Source: Gammaproteobacteria bacterium
GTDB taxonomy: Bacteria > Pseudomonadota > Gammaproteobacteria > HK1
NCBI GenBank assembly: GCA_022824305.1
Contig: JAJEAD010000097.1
Span: 62,001 to 126,000 of the forward strand
DNA length: 64,000 bases
Direction: 5' to 3'
Position numbers and translations under genes: made by a program. A model generated the notes under the pieces. The model worked only from the letters and a program-made list of their open reading frames with translations, did not search any database and had not been told where the DNA came from. This document shows positions 15,942 to 24,720 of the stretch, in pieces. Numbering within the stretch: position 1 is the stretch's first letter; each line of letters starts with the position of its first letter.

Positions 15942-16772
15942 ATGACCGAACGCTATCTCGAGACCCGCGCCGCGCTGGTGACGGGAGGGGCCACGGGTCA
16001 GGGACATGCCATCGCGCTTGCGCTCGCGGCGCGGGGCTGCGACGTTGCGATCGGGTCGAGGCTCTCGGGGGAAGGTCGCGCGGTGCCCGGCGTGCACGCG
16101 CATTTTCCGACGCAGGAGGAAATGGCGCGGGCCCTGCGCGCCATCGAGGCGCAGGGGGTGCGCGCGATCGGCGCCGACCACGACCTGCGCAGCAACGAGT
16201 CCTGCGCGGCCCTCTACCAGGTCGCGGTGGACGCCTTCGGCAAGGTCGACATCCTCTGCAACGCGGCCGGCGTCGCCTACGAGCACCCGATCTGCGGTCA
16301 CGACGACGAGATCTGGCACCGGGTCATCGACGTCAACCTGAACGGCTGCTATCGCATGACCAAGCTCGCGCTGCCCGGGATGATCGAGCGGGGCTGGGGA
16401 CGGATCGTCAACATCGCGTCCACCGCGGGAAACATCGGCGAGGCGATCAACGGTGCCTACTGCGCCTCGAAGGCCGGCATCCTCGGCCTCACGCGCTGTG
16501 TCGCCCTCGAGGGCGCTTCGCACGGAGTCACCTGCAATGCGATCAACCCGGGCTATGTCGAGACCGGCATGATGCGCGCCGCGCTCGATACCCAGGCGAA
16601 GCGCGAGGGCCGCGGTGTCGACGCCATCCTGGCCGAGATCGTGGCGAGCTACCCGCAGAAGCGCACCATCCCGCCGGCCGAGATCGCCGCTCTCGCGGCC
16701 TTCCTGTGCCGCGACGAGGCGCGCGGCATCAACATGTCGGACATCGACGTTGCGGGCGGTTCGCTCTGGTAG
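15942..16772 (+). CDS. SDR family NAD(P)-dependent oxidoreductase
   Basis: This 276-residue short-chain dehydrogenase has its cofactor motif as TGGATGQGHAIA (about 14-25), NAAG as CNAAGVAYE, the catalytic Ser in VNIASTAGN, and the YxxxK pair in GAYCASKAGILG (Tyr and Lys). An insert (SGEGRAVPGVHAHFPTQEEM) follows the second strand, where short forms have only an Arg or Asp loop. INPGYVETGMM is the usual substrate-loop segment. It probably reduces or oxidises a secondary alcohol/ketone. The tRNA gene follows on the opposite strand. Confidence 0.88.
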   Translation: MTERYLETRAALVTGGATGQGHAIALALAARGCDVAIGSRLSGEGRAVPGVHAHFPTQEEMARALRAIEAQGVRAIGADHDLRSNESCAALYQVAVDAFGKVDILCNAAGVAYEHPICGHDDEIWHRVIDVNLNGCYRMTKLALPGMIERGWGRIVNIASTAGNIGEAINGAYCASKAGILGLTRCVALEGASHGVTCNAINPGYVETGMMRAALDTQAKREGRGVDAILAEIVASYPQKRTIPPAEIAALAAFLCRDEARGINMSDIDVAGGSLW

Positions 16773-16916
16773 GTGCGTGCGGGGATCGGGCCGGAACCGC
16801 TTCGCGGGCGGTCGGAAGCGCGCCACCCGAGGGCCGGGAGTGGCTCGTGCCGTCGGCCGCCGGCGCGGGCGGCCGCAGCGGCGTGTCCGTCAGACTCGAG
16901 GGGATGGAGAGGAGCC

Positions 16917-16990
16917 TGGAGCGGGTGAGGGGAATCGAACCCCCGTCATCAGCTTGGGAAGCTGAGGTTCTACCATTGAACAACACCCGC
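16917..16990 (-). tRNA. tRNA-Gly(CCC)
   Basis: The gene of 74 nt includes an encoded CCA. The 7-bp acceptor stem GCGGGTG pairs with CACCCGC. The D arm contains AATGGTAG, the anticodon stem TCAGC/GCTGA encloses the loop TTCCCAA (anticodon CCC), and the T loop is TTCGATT. The discriminator base is U, followed by CCA, as in bacterial glycine tRNAs. It reads GGG codons. Confidence 0.95.
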
Positions 16991-17132
16991 CGGTGCCGCT
17001 CGATTCTAGGTGGGATCGACGCCTCGTTCCATCGGGAGGTCATTTCCCTCCCTTCTACACCGGATCGATGGTTTCCCGCCTCGCCCCGGGGACCCGCCAT
17101 GAGTGCGAAGCCTCGTGAAGCAGGTGGTGGTT

Positions 17133-17161
17133 CGTGGATTCTCGCCTGCGCGGAAATGACG
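17133..17161. repeat. Possible copy of the dispersed intergenic palindrome family encoding DSRLRGND
   Basis: The short segment TCGCCTGCGCGGAAATGACG lies in the 224-bp spacer after the tRNA. Many proteobacterial genomes scatter a palindromic repeat (tggattcccgcctgcgcgggaatgacg-like) that translates as DSRLRGND; this copy reads the same but has mismatches in the palindrome. Only one copy is in the window, so the assignment rests on memory of the motif. Confidence 0.4.
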
Positions 17162-17214
17162 GCAGATGGCGTGCGGACCGGTCAACCTCTCCGAGCGCGT
17201 GCCGCCCCCCAGGT

Positions 17215-19173
17215 TCAGATGAGCGCGGCGACCTTCAGGCCTTCGAGCACCGCCTCCTCCGCGGTCCGGGGGCTCAGGCAGTCGCCGATGGCGTGCAGCT
17301 CCGGCACCTTGCCCTCCAGCGCTTCGTGGAGCTCGAGCTGCGCCTGGTGCCCGCAGGCGAGGACGAGGGTGTCAACGTCCTCGCAGAGCACCGGATCGCC
17401 GCTCATGGTGTGCTGCAGGTAGACGGTGTCGCGGTCCGCGCCGAAGAGGCGCAGGTAGGGCATGACCTGCACCCCGAGCCGGTGCAGGCGCCCCGCCCAC
17501 TGGTAGCGGACGTAGGCGGGAATCGTCTCGCCCGCCATCTCCCCGTTCACGCAGAGACGCACCGCGCATCCCTCCGTCGCGAGCTTCTCGGCGAGGCCGA
17601 GGCCGATCCAGTCGCAGCGCCAGTCCGCGATGAGCACCGATCCGCCCACGTTGGCGCGGCTCTCGATCACCTCCCACGCGGTGACGACGTGGGCTTCCGC
17701 GAAGTCTCCGGGAGGCCGGTAGGGGAGCGCCCCCGTGGCAACGACGACCGCGTCGGGGGCATCCGCGAGCAGCATCGCCGCCGTGGCCTCCGTGTTCCGC
17801 CGTACTGCGACCCCGTGGCGGCGCACTTCGTTCTCGAGGTTGGTGACGAGCCCGCCGAACTCCGCCCGGCCGGGCAGGGCCTGGGCGAGCAGGGCCTGCC
17901 CGCCGAGGCGCGCCGCCCGCTCGTACAGGGTCACCTCGTGTCCGCGCTCGGCCGCCACCGCCGCCACCTTCATGCCGCCGGGACCGCCTCCGACCACCGC
18001 AACCCGCTTCCTCGGCTCCGCGCTCCGCAGGTGCGCGTACTCGAGCTCGCGACCGGTCTCGGGATACTGGATGCAGGAGACGCCGAATCCCTGGCGGCGA
18101 TGCCCGATACAGGCCTGGTTGCAGGCGATGCAGGCCCGGATGTCGTCGGGCCGGTCCTGCTCCGCCTTGCGCGCGAACTCCGGGTCCGCGATCAGGGCGC
18201 GCACCATGCCGATCATGTCGGCCTGGTCCCCGGCGAGGGCGCGTTCCGCTTCGTGGGGCTGATTGATGCGCCCGGCGGCGAACACCGGCACCGACACCGC
18301 CCTGCGCACCGCTTCGGCCCAGGGGAGGACCAGCCCGGTGTCCACGAACATCGGGGGGACGATATTGCTCGCCCCGACCAGCCCGTGGGTGCCGCCCGCG
18401 CAGACGTTCACGTAGTCGACAAGCCCGCCGCGGTCGAGGCGCCGGCAGGTGTCGAGCGTGACCTCGAGGTCGAGGCCGTCCGGGTCGAACTCCTCGCCCG
18501 CGATGCGGATGCCGACGATGAAGTCATCGCCCGTCGCCTCGCGCACCGCGGCCAGGGTCTCCCGGAGGAATCGCAGGCGGCCTTCCGGCGATCCACCCCA
18601 GGCGTCGCTTCTGACGTTGGTTCGGGGGCTCAGGAACTGCGCGTGCAGGTAGCCCATGCCCACCAGGATCTCGACACCGTCGCATCCCGCTTCGCGCATG
18701 CGGCGCGCGCCGGCCGCGAAGCGCCCGACGAGGTCTTCGATCATTGCCACCGTCAGCGCCCGGGGCATGGTGTGGAAGCGCTCGTCGGGAAGCGCGGAGG
18801 GGGCCAGAGCCACGTCCCGGCTCCCGTCCAGGGAATGCGCCTGGGCCCGCCCCTCGTGGTAGAGCTGCCCGAAGAAGCGGCAGTCGTGCTCTGCGCAGAG
18901 GCGGGCCAGCTCACGCAGGGCCGGTATGCACCCGTCATCCGCCGCGGAGAGCTGCGGGTACTTCTGACCCTCGCGCGGAACGACCTGCTGGGCCTCCGTC
19001 ATCAGCAGCGCGATGCCGCTCTCCACCCGTGCCCGGTAGTAAGCCAGGCCGCGCTCGCCCACCCTGCCGCCCTCCGCGTACCCGGTGCCATGGGCGGGCA
19101 GGAAGAGCCGGTTCCGGAAGCGCCGGCCCCTGATCTCGAAGGGTGAGAACAGCGTGGGGAAGAGTCTGCTCAC
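17215..19173 (-). CDS. FMN/4Fe-4S/FAD oxidoreductase of the trimethylamine dehydrogenase family, DgcA/StcD-like
   Basis: This 652-residue protein is built like trimethylamine dehydrogenase and 2,4-dienoyl-CoA reductase: an old-yellow-enzyme FMN barrel (about 1-335), a 4Fe-4S cluster (Cys348, 351, 355, 367 in CIACNQACIGH), then a nucleotide-binding half starting with VVGGGPGGM (about 392). FGQLYHEGR and GWGGSPEGRL-like SDAWGGSPEGR are barrel landmarks. Dimethylglycine demethylase (DgcA) and methylproline demethylase (StcD) share this architecture and act right after a Rieske demethylase. Here a Rieske gene lies just upstream on the same strand, 273 bp away. N-demethylation of a secondary or tertiary amine is a plausible role. 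The start is GTG 19173. Confidence 0.85.
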   Translation of the reverse strand: MSRLFPTLFSPFEIRGRRFRNRLFLPAHGTGYAEGGRVGERGLAYYRARVESGIALLMTEAQQVVPREGQKYPQLSAADDGCIPALRELARLCAEHDCRFFGQLYHEGRAQAHSLDGSRDVALAPSALPDERFHTMPRALTVAMIEDLVGRFAAGARRMREAGCDGVEILVGMGYLHAQFLSPRTNVRSDAWGGSPEGRLRFLRETLAAVREATGDDFIVGIRIAGEEFDPDGLDLEVTLDTCRRLDRGGLVDYVNVCAGGTHGLVGASNIVPPMFVDTGLVLPWAEAVRRAVSVPVFAAGRINQPHEAERALAGDQADMIGMVRALIADPEFARKAEQDRPDDIRACIACNQACIGHRRQGFGVSCIQYPETGRELEYAHLRSAEPRKRVAVVGGGPGGMKVAAVAAERGHEVTLYERAARLGGQALLAQALPGRAEFGGLVTNLENEVRRHGVAVRRNTEATAAMLLADAPDAVVVATGALPYRPPGDFAEAHVVTAWEVIESRANVGGSVLIADWRCDWIGLGLAEKLATEGCAVRLCVNGEMAGETIPAYVRYQWAGRLHRLGVQVMPYLRLFGADRDTVYLQHTMSGDPVLCEDVDTLVLACGHQAQLELHEALEGKVPELHAIGDCLSPRTAEEAVLEGLKVAALI

Positions 19174-19446
19174 TTCTGCGCCTTGCCCTCGTTCGCGGGG
19201 TTTTCCTTACCCGTGACGCCCTTGCTCGCCGGCCCCGCCCCCTCGAGGGGTGGCAGCCGGCATCTCAATCTTCTCCGCTCGCCAACCGGAGGCACGGCGG
19301 CAAGGCGTGATTGCCGACCGCGAGCGCCGGCGCGACGCCGAATGTTCGGGTAGCGTGCGCCGGCTCATTGCTCGATGGCGTTCCCCTGGTCCCGAGCGTG
19401 ATCCGCTTCCTGAGCATCCCCGACCGGTACGGGCGGGAGCAAGCAG

Positions 19447-20610
19447 CTATCCGAGCGCCGCCCAGGCGGCCGGGGGCGCCTCTCCCAGGGCTTCCCGGTA
19501 GGCCTCCCGGATCAGCCCGTTGATGAAGAGCGCGGGCTTCTCGCGGGCCGGAACGTAGCGCAGGCGCGGCACGCGGCCCGACCACAGTCCCTTCTGTTGC
19601 CGCTCGACCGCATCGGTGTCCTCGTCGTAGGTGCGATGCCACAGCTCGATCCACGCCTCCACCCGCTTCGGATCGGCATCGCGCTCCGAGAGGTAGTGCG
19701 CGATGAAGCGGCATGACTGCGCCCCGGTCGGGACGATGCGGGCCAGGACAGCCAAGTCGTCCTGCTGGATGAGCTGGCAGCCGGGGAAGAGCTGGAAGGA
19801 GCAGTAGCGCTTGCTGCGCAGCGTGTCGCCGTCATCGTCGCGGGCGGTGGCGGGAGCGAAGTGGCTGTTCATCAGGTGATCGGTGAGGACGGCGACGTAG
19901 CGCTCCGGGGAGACATCGAAGGCGGCCGCGAAGCTCTCCCCGTGGAGAGTCGGACAGTGGTAGCACTCGACGCCGTTGTCGTACCACAGCTTCCAGTTCG
20001 CCGCGATATCGATCACGGCCTCCCGGTGCAGGTGGTAGCGCTCGGGGTCGGGGTCGAAGCCGCCTTCCGCCGCCAGCGTTTCGAGGCGCGGATGCGCGCG
20101 GCGCAGGGGAGCCGCGTCCGGATCGGTGTTCACGAATACGCACTGCGCCCACTGGTCCACCGCGACCGGCAGGAGGGACAGCGCCTCGCGGCAGAAGTCC
20201 GGGTCCGACTCCGCGTCCCGGGCAGCGATGAGCGCACCGTCGAGGCGATAGGTCCAGCCGTGGTAGCCGCACACGAGGCGCCGGCGGCATGCGTCCTCCT
20301 TCACCACCGGGTGGCCCCGGTGCCGGCAGGCGTTGACGAAGCCGCGCAGCGCCCCGTCGTCGCCGCGGACGACGACCACCGGGACCCGGCCGACCTCGCC
20401 CGTCACGCAGTCGCCGGGAGCGGAGAGCTTGGCAAGCGGCGCGAAGAACTGCCAGCGCCCGGCGAAGACCGCGTCGAGCTCGAATTCGAAGACGGCGGGG
20501 TCGAGGTAGGTGTGGACGGGCAGGCTCTGGAAATTGTCGGGCCTATCCTCGATGTCGCGCCAGTCGAGTCCGAGGTCGCCGATGGAGCAGGGGGTCAGGG
20601 AAACAGGCAT
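19447..20610 (-). CDS. Rieske non-heme iron oxygenase, alpha subunit, quaternary-amine type (GbcA-like)
   Basis: The 387-residue protein has the Rieske site C95-x-H97 and C114-x2-H117 (ACRHRGH; CGYHGWTY). The mononuclear site is VECYHCPTLHGESF with Glu215, His218 and His223. ECYHC is the signature of the oxygenases that demethylate glycine betaine, stachydrine and carnitine. It has 22-24 residues before the first helix, and a YVAVLTDHLMNSHF catalytic-domain segment. Its partner is probably the flavoprotein encoded next, and a ferredoxin-reductase partner is not in the window. It is divergent from trmB. Confidence 0.85.
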   Translation of the reverse strand: MPVSLTPCSIGDLGLDWRDIEDRPDNFQSLPVHTYLDPAVFEFELDAVFAGRWQFFAPLAKLSAPGDCVTGEVGRVPVVVVRGDDGALRGFVNACRHRGHPVVKEDACRRRLVCGYHGWTYRLDGALIAARDAESDPDFCREALSLLPVAVDQWAQCVFVNTDPDAAPLRRAHPRLETLAAEGGFDPDPERYHLHREAVIDIAANWKLWYDNGVECYHCPTLHGESFAAAFDVSPERYVAVLTDHLMNSHFAPATARDDDGDTLRSKRYCSFQLFPGCQLIQQDDLAVLARIVPTGAQSCRFIAHYLSERDADPKRVEAWIELWHRTYDEDTDAVERQQKGLWSGRVPRLRYVPAREKPALFINGLIREAYREALGEAPPAAWAALG

Positions 20611-20772
20611 TTTTGGGTACCCCTCCAGCCGGAAGCTGACGGAACGGGAATGCCGCGTGCGTTCCTGAGTATAAGTTGAACGGTGCTCCGCGGGGTGCCC
20701 TTTTCCTGTCGTCCGGCGGCGCCGGGGTGAGAGAATCGACGCCGTCCTCATCATGTCCGGCAAGCCGATCCC

Positions 20773-21474
20773 TTGTCTCAGGAATCCGTCCCGCGACGTC
20801 CCGTGCGCAGCTTCGTGCGCCGTTCGGGACGCATGACGCCGGCGCAGCGCCGGGCGCTGGATCGCCATCTGCCGACTTACGGAGTGCCGGCGGACCGCGC
20901 CCTGATCCTGAGCGAGGTCTTCGGGCGCGAGGCGCCGCGCTGCGCGGAGATCGGCTTCGGGGCGGGCGACGCGCTGCTCGCGATGGCCGGCGCCTCGCCC
21001 GAGCGCGACTTCCTGGGAGTGGAAGTGCACGAGCCGGGCGTCGGCCGGCTTCTGCACCGGGCGGCGGAGCGCGGCCTGCCCAACCTGCGGGTGATCGTGG
21101 GCGACGCGGCGGAGGTGCTCGAGCGCTGCCTTCCCGAGCGCTCCCTGCACGATGTCTGTCTCTTCTTCCCCGATCCCTGGCCCAAGAAGCGCCACCACAA
21201 GCGCCGCCTGGTCAACCCCGCCTTCGCGCGGCTCGTCGCGAGCCGCATGGTGCCGGGCGGCCGCTTCCTCCTCGCGACCGACTGGCTTCCCTACGCGGAG
21301 CACATGATGGCGGTGCTGGAAGCCGAGCCGGCGCTGCGCAACCTCGCGGGCCGCGGGCGCTACTCGCCGCGCGCGCCCGAGCGGCCCCACACCCGCTTCG
21401 AACGCCGCGCCACCGGCCTCGGCCATACCGTGCGGGATCTCGCCTTCGTGCGGATCAAACTCGGCGAGAAGTAG
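20773..21474 (+). CDS. trmB: tRNA (guanine-N7)-methyltransferase TrmB
   Basis: This 233-residue SAM-dependent methyltransferase makes m7G46 in the variable loop of tRNAs. Landmarks are AEIGFGAGDALLAMA (SAM-binding strand), FLGVEVHEPGVGRLL, FPDPWPKKRHHKRRLV (the family signature), and the C-terminal PHTRFERRATGLGH motif with RFE. The start is TTG 20773; ATG at 20833 would lose the conserved SFVRRSGRM beginning. It stands between the Rieske operon and the nitrile hydratase genes without a shared operon signal. Confidence 0.95.
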   Translation: MSQESVPRRPVRSFVRRSGRMTPAQRRALDRHLPTYGVPADRALILSEVFGREAPRCAEIGFGAGDALLAMAGASPERDFLGVEVHEPGVGRLLHRAAERGLPNLRVIVGDAAEVLERCLPERSLHDVCLFFPDPWPKKRHHKRRLVNPAFARLVASRMVPGGRFLLATDWLPYAEHMMAVLEAEPALRNLAGRGRYSPRAPERPHTRFERRATGLGHTVRDLAFVRIKLGEK

Positions 21475-21657
21475 CGCCAATCGGCAAAGATGGATGCCGA
21501 AGGGCAGGAGAAGAGGCCAGGCGCTACACTTCCCGGGAAACTCGGGCCGCGCGAGTCTGCGTGGCGAGGCGCAGCCTGGGCGGCGCCATCGATCATCCGG
21601 GCGGCCTGAGCCCTGAAGTGTCGAGAAACATGACTGGAGGCTGAGGATGAGGAGCGC

Positions 21658-22272
21658 ATGAGCGGGAACGATCATCCTTCCTTGAGCGACGTCGAGCTGC
21701 GGGTCAGGTCGCTCGAGTCGCTCCTCGTCGAGAAAGGGCTGGTCGACCCCGCGGTTCTGGACGTCCTCATCGACACCTACGAGACGAAAGTGGGGCCGCG
21801 CAACGGCGCCCGGGTGGTGGCGCGCGCCTGGACGGACCCCGAGTACCGGGAGAGGCTGCTCGTGGACGCCGGCGCGGCGATCGCTTCGCTCGGCTACCGG
21901 GGCCGGCAGGGCGAGGACATGCGGGTGCTCGAGAACACCGAGCGCATTCACAACATGGTGGTCTGCACCCTGTGCTCCTGCTATCCGTGGCCGGTGCTCG
22001 GGCTGCCGCCGGTCTGGTACAAGTCCGCTCCCTACCGCGCCAGGGCGGTGCGCGATCCGCGGGGAGTGCTCGCGGACTTCGGCGTCGAGCTGCCGGTGGA
22101 GACCGAGGTCCGGGTATGGGACTCCACCTCGGAGCTCCGCTACCTGGTCCTTCCCCGGCGTCCGCCCGGCACCGAGGGGATGTGCGAGGAGGCGCTCGCG
22201 TCGCTGGTGACCCGCGACTCGATGATCGGGGCGGGGCTGGCGCGGGCGCCCGAGCCGGGGAGTCCGGCATGA
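21658..22272 (+). CDS. nthA: Nitrile hydratase alpha subunit, cobalt type
   Basis: The 204-residue metal-binding subunit hydrates nitriles to amides. The claw-setting motif is [10 protein letters not shown], with Cys103, Cys106, Ser107 and Cys108; Thr after the first Cys marks the cobalt form (iron forms have Ser). The N-terminal helices and [25 protein letters not shown] are typical. Two of the cysteines are normally oxidised after translation. The stop overlaps the beta-subunit start by four bases (ATGA). Thiocyanate hydrolase gamma subunit is an alternative relative, but the adjacent single beta subunit favours nitrile hydratase. Confidence 0.92.
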   Translation: MSGNDHPSLSDVELRVRSLESLLVEKGLVDPAVLDVLIDTYETKVGPRNGARVVARAWTDPEYRERLLVDAGAAIASLGYRGRQGEDMRVLENTERIHNMVVCTLCSCYPWPVLGLPPVWYKSAPYRARAVRDPRGVLADFGVELPVETEVRVWDSTSELRYLVLPRRPPGTEGMCEEALASLVTRDSMIGAGLARAPEPGSPA

Positions 22273-22937
22273 ACGGTGGCCACGATCTCGGCGGGATGCA
22301 CGGCTTCGGTCCGGTGGCCGCGGAGCCCGACGAGCCGGTGTTCCACCACGAATGGGAGCGGCGCGCCTTCGCCATCACCCTCGCGTGCGGACTTCTCGGG
22401 CGCTGGAACCTGGACATGGCCCGTCATGCTCGGGAACGCATCCCCCCGCCGCGCTACCTCGGCGCGAGCTACTACGAGATCTGGTTCGAGGCGCTGCTGA
22501 CCCTGCTCGTCGAGCAAGGGTTGCTCAGCGCGGACGAGCTTGAGACGGGTCGCTCCGCCGAGGCGTCGGCAGGCGAACTGCGGGTGCCCGGCCCGGACGC
22601 GGTGCGGGCAATCCTGGAGCGCGGAGGCTCGACCCGGGCCGACGAAGCGCCCGCCCGCTTTCTGGTCGGAGAGCGCGTCCGGGTGCGTAACCGTCATCCC
22701 CTCGGGCACACCCGCGCCCCGCGCTACGTCCGCGGCCGCGCCGGCACCATCGAGGGCCGGCACGGCACCTACGTCTTTCCCGATGCCCACGCCCATGGGG
22801 GAGGGCCGCGGCCGCAGCCCCTCTACTCGGTGCGCTTCGACGGGATCGAGCTCTGGGGGAAGGACGGCGACCCCGGCAGCGCGGTCTACGTGGACCTCTG
22901 GGAGGGCTACCTAGAGCCGGCGCCGGAGCAGCGATAG
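22269..22937 (+). CDS. nthB: Nitrile hydratase beta subunit
   Basis: The 222-residue subunit pairs with NthA to form the active site. It begins with the diagnostic [15 protein letters not shown], then [15 protein letters not shown], and [19 protein letters not shown]. Arg52 in MARHARER corresponds to the arginine that contacts the oxidised cysteines of the alpha subunit. The C-terminal SH3-like barrel ([26 protein letters not shown]) is complete. A clear hairpin follows. No activator or cobalt chaperone gene is adjacent. Confidence 0.93.
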   Translation: MNGGHDLGGMHGFGPVAAEPDEPVFHHEWERRAFAITLACGLLGRWNLDMARHARERIPPPRYLGASYYEIWFEALLTLLVEQGLLSADELETGRSAEASAGELRVPGPDAVRAILERGGSTRADEAPARFLVGERVRVRNRHPLGHTRAPRYVRGRAGTIEGRHGTYVFPDAHAHGGGPRPQPLYSVRFDGIELWGKDGDPGSAVYVDLWEGYLEPAPEQR

Positions 22938-22967
22938 CGGCCCCGCTTCTGCGTGTTCCGTTCGAGA

Positions 22968-22990
22968 GATGCCCGGAACTACCGGGCATC
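22968..22990 (+). terminator. Strong hairpin after the nitrile hydratase operon
   Basis: GATGCCCGG at 22968-22976 pairs perfectly with CCGGGCATC at 22982-22990 around an AACTA loop. It is followed by a second small palindrome, ATTCGATGCGAAT. It lies 31 bases after nthB and before the convergent aminotransferase gene. It lacks a T run but is the only stable structure there. Confidence 0.6.
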
Positions 22991-23169
22991 ATTCGATGCG
23001 AATGCCTGTTCCCGGGATTCGATGTACGACTACCGAGTGCCGGCGCATCCGGGATCAGGATCCGCTTTCCGTCCGTCCCGCTACCGCGAGCAGATTGGCG
23101 TCCAAAACAGGAAATCGGTGACACATCGCGGCCAGAGACTCCCGAGCAAGACGCGAAGCGCGTCCGGGC

Positions 23170-24315
23170 TCATCGCACCAAGGCAGTGCGTATCGCAGAA
23201 AGCGCCTTTTCCACGTCCTCCGAGTCGTTGTAGAGGTGAGGCGCGAAGCGGATGAAGTCGCGGCGCAGCGATGCCACCACGCCCTGCGCCTCCAGCGCGG
23301 CGGTCAGCGCGCGGCTGTCGCGACCCGGAAAGCGCGCGGCGAGTATCGCGGAGCGCTCGAGCGGATTCCGGGGCGACAGAATGTCCGCGCCGAGGTCCAT
23401 CAGCCCCAGGCGCAGCTCCTCCGCGATCGCCCGGTTGTGCGAGGCGATGGCCTCGATGCCCAGGTCGAGCAGGTAGTCGATGGCTTCCGCCGCGCCCAGG
23501 GCCGTCCCGTAGGCCATCGTCCCGTACTCGAATCGCTTTGCCGAGCGGGGATAGACCAGGCGATCGGCCTGGAAGTCCCACATGTCCTCGTGGCTTCTCC
23601 ACCCCACGATGCCGGGACTGGTTTCCTGCAGATGCGGAGCGAGGTACATGACGCCCGCCCCGAAGGGCCCGCACAACCACTTGTAGGTCGAGGACACCAC
23701 CGCGTCGACGCCGGTGGCCTCGACGTCGATGGGCACCTGGCCGGCGGACTGGGTCGCATCGACGACGAGCAGCGCGCCGTGGGCGTGGGCGCGCTCGGCA
23801 AAGCGCGCGAGGTCGTGGAGCTGGCCGGTGCCGTACTCGACGTGGGAGAGGCAGACCACCGCGCTGCGCTCGTCGATCAGCGCTTCGATCGTCTCCGGGG
23901 CGACGTAGTGGTCCTCGCCCCGCGCCCAGCGCAGCTCCGCCTTCGTCGCCTCGGCGACCCTCATCCAGGGGTAGATGGTGCTCGGGTGGGCGGCCTCCGA
24001 GGTGACGATGCACGAGCCCGCCGGCGGGGAGACCGCCCAGGCGAGGGAGGCCATGAGCGGGGTCTCGCCCGAGGCGATCGCGATGTCCGCGGGCCCTGCG
24101 TTGAAGAGCTTCGCGGCCGCGCTCGAGAGGCCGTCGAGGATGCGCACTTCCGCCTCTTCGTCGAAGGCGATCGTCCCCTCCTGCGCCAGCGCCTCCTGCC
24201 AGGCGTTGATGGAGCGCGCCGCCCCCGCGTGCATGAGCCCCACCGATGCGGCATCCAGGTAGGCCATCCTCTGCGCCGGCGGATAGATTTCCGGCGAAGC
24301 GAGACGCGACGTCAT
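23170..24315 (-). CDS. Class V aminotransferase (isopenicillin-N epimerase / kynureninase-like group)
   Basis: This 381-residue PLP enzyme of fold type I has its cofactor lysine in VVSSTYKWLCGPFG. Other features are VCLSHVEYGTGQ, LLVVDATQSAGQVPID (the Asp that contacts the PLP nitrogen) and the C-terminal RFAPHLYNDSEDVEKAL. The cysteine of NifS/SufS-type desulfurases is absent from the C-terminal loop, so a cysteine desulfurase role is unlikely. A strong GGAGGG site precedes the ATG. Its start overlaps the upstream small membrane protein by ATGA. Confidence 0.82.
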   Translation of the reverse strand: MTSRLASPEIYPPAQRMAYLDAASVGLMHAGAARSINAWQEALAQEGTIAFDEEAEVRILDGLSSAAAKLFNAGPADIAIASGETPLMASLAWAVSPPAGSCIVTSEAAHPSTIYPWMRVAEATKAELRWARGEDHYVAPETIEALIDERSAVVCLSHVEYGTGQLHDLARFAERAHAHGALLVVDATQSAGQVPIDVEATGVDAVVSSTYKWLCGPFGAGVMYLAPHLQETSPGIVGWRSHEDMWDFQADRLVYPRSAKRFEYGTMAYGTALGAAEAIDYLLDLGIEAIASHNRAIAEELRLGLMDLGADILSPRNPLERSAILAARFPGRDSRALTAALEAQGVVASLRRDFIRFAPHLYNDSEDVEKALSAIRTALVR

Positions 24316-24719
24316 CGAGATCCCTCCATGTGCGGCGCCGGCGATCGCCGGCGCAGTGTCTCCCCCCGGATCGTGAACAGCGCGAGCACTCCGACGAAGC
24401 ACGCGAGTACGAAGAGCTTGTTGATGAACCAGTTCGTCTGCCAGATGCTCCATTCCGGCTCGGCCAGGAACCACCACAGCTTGACGACCACGATGACGAT
24501 CTCGACGAGCGCGACGCCGATCGCGAGCCACCACGTGTAGCGCTGCCAGTGGAGCATCGACCACCCGAGCCAGATGTGCACCACCCACCAGAAGTCCCAG
24601 TAGACGTAGGTGCCGGCGGGGATGCCCTCCGCGAGCGCCATCGCCACCGGGAAGGCGAACTTGATGACGAGCGTCCACCCCGCCAGCACGTACAGGAAGT
24701 GGGCGAAGAAGGCGATCAC
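24312..24719 (-). CDS. Small integral membrane protein of unknown function
   Basis: The 135-residue protein has about four hydrophobic helices: FLYVLAGWTLVIKFAFPV, YWDFWWVVHIWLGW, WWLAIGVALVEIVIVVVKLWW, and KLFVLACFVGVLALF. It is rich in tryptophan, with several in the loops (EPEWSIWQTNWFINK). I do not recognise a family. It starts one base after the yggX stop and its own stop overlaps the aminotransferase start by four bases, so it is cotranslated with both. A transport or membrane anchor role is possible but not shown. Confidence 0.7.
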   Translation of the reverse strand: MIAFFAHFLYVLAGWTLVIKFAFPVAMALAEGIPAGTYVYWDFWWVVHIWLGWSMLHWQRYTWWLAIGVALVEIVIVVVKLWWFLAEPEWSIWQTNWFINKLFVLACFVGVLALFTIRGETLRRRSPAPHMEGSR

Positions 24720-24720
24720 G

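Noticed and set aside
17134-17161. A short protein beginning MDSRLRGND
   Set aside because: This sequence is the translation of a dispersed intergenic palindrome, and the longer frame is antisense to the flavoprotein gene.
23170-24315. Cysteine desulfurase (SufS/NifS)
   Set aside because: The catalytic cysteine loop is missing, although PLP-binding residues are present and yggX lies nearby.
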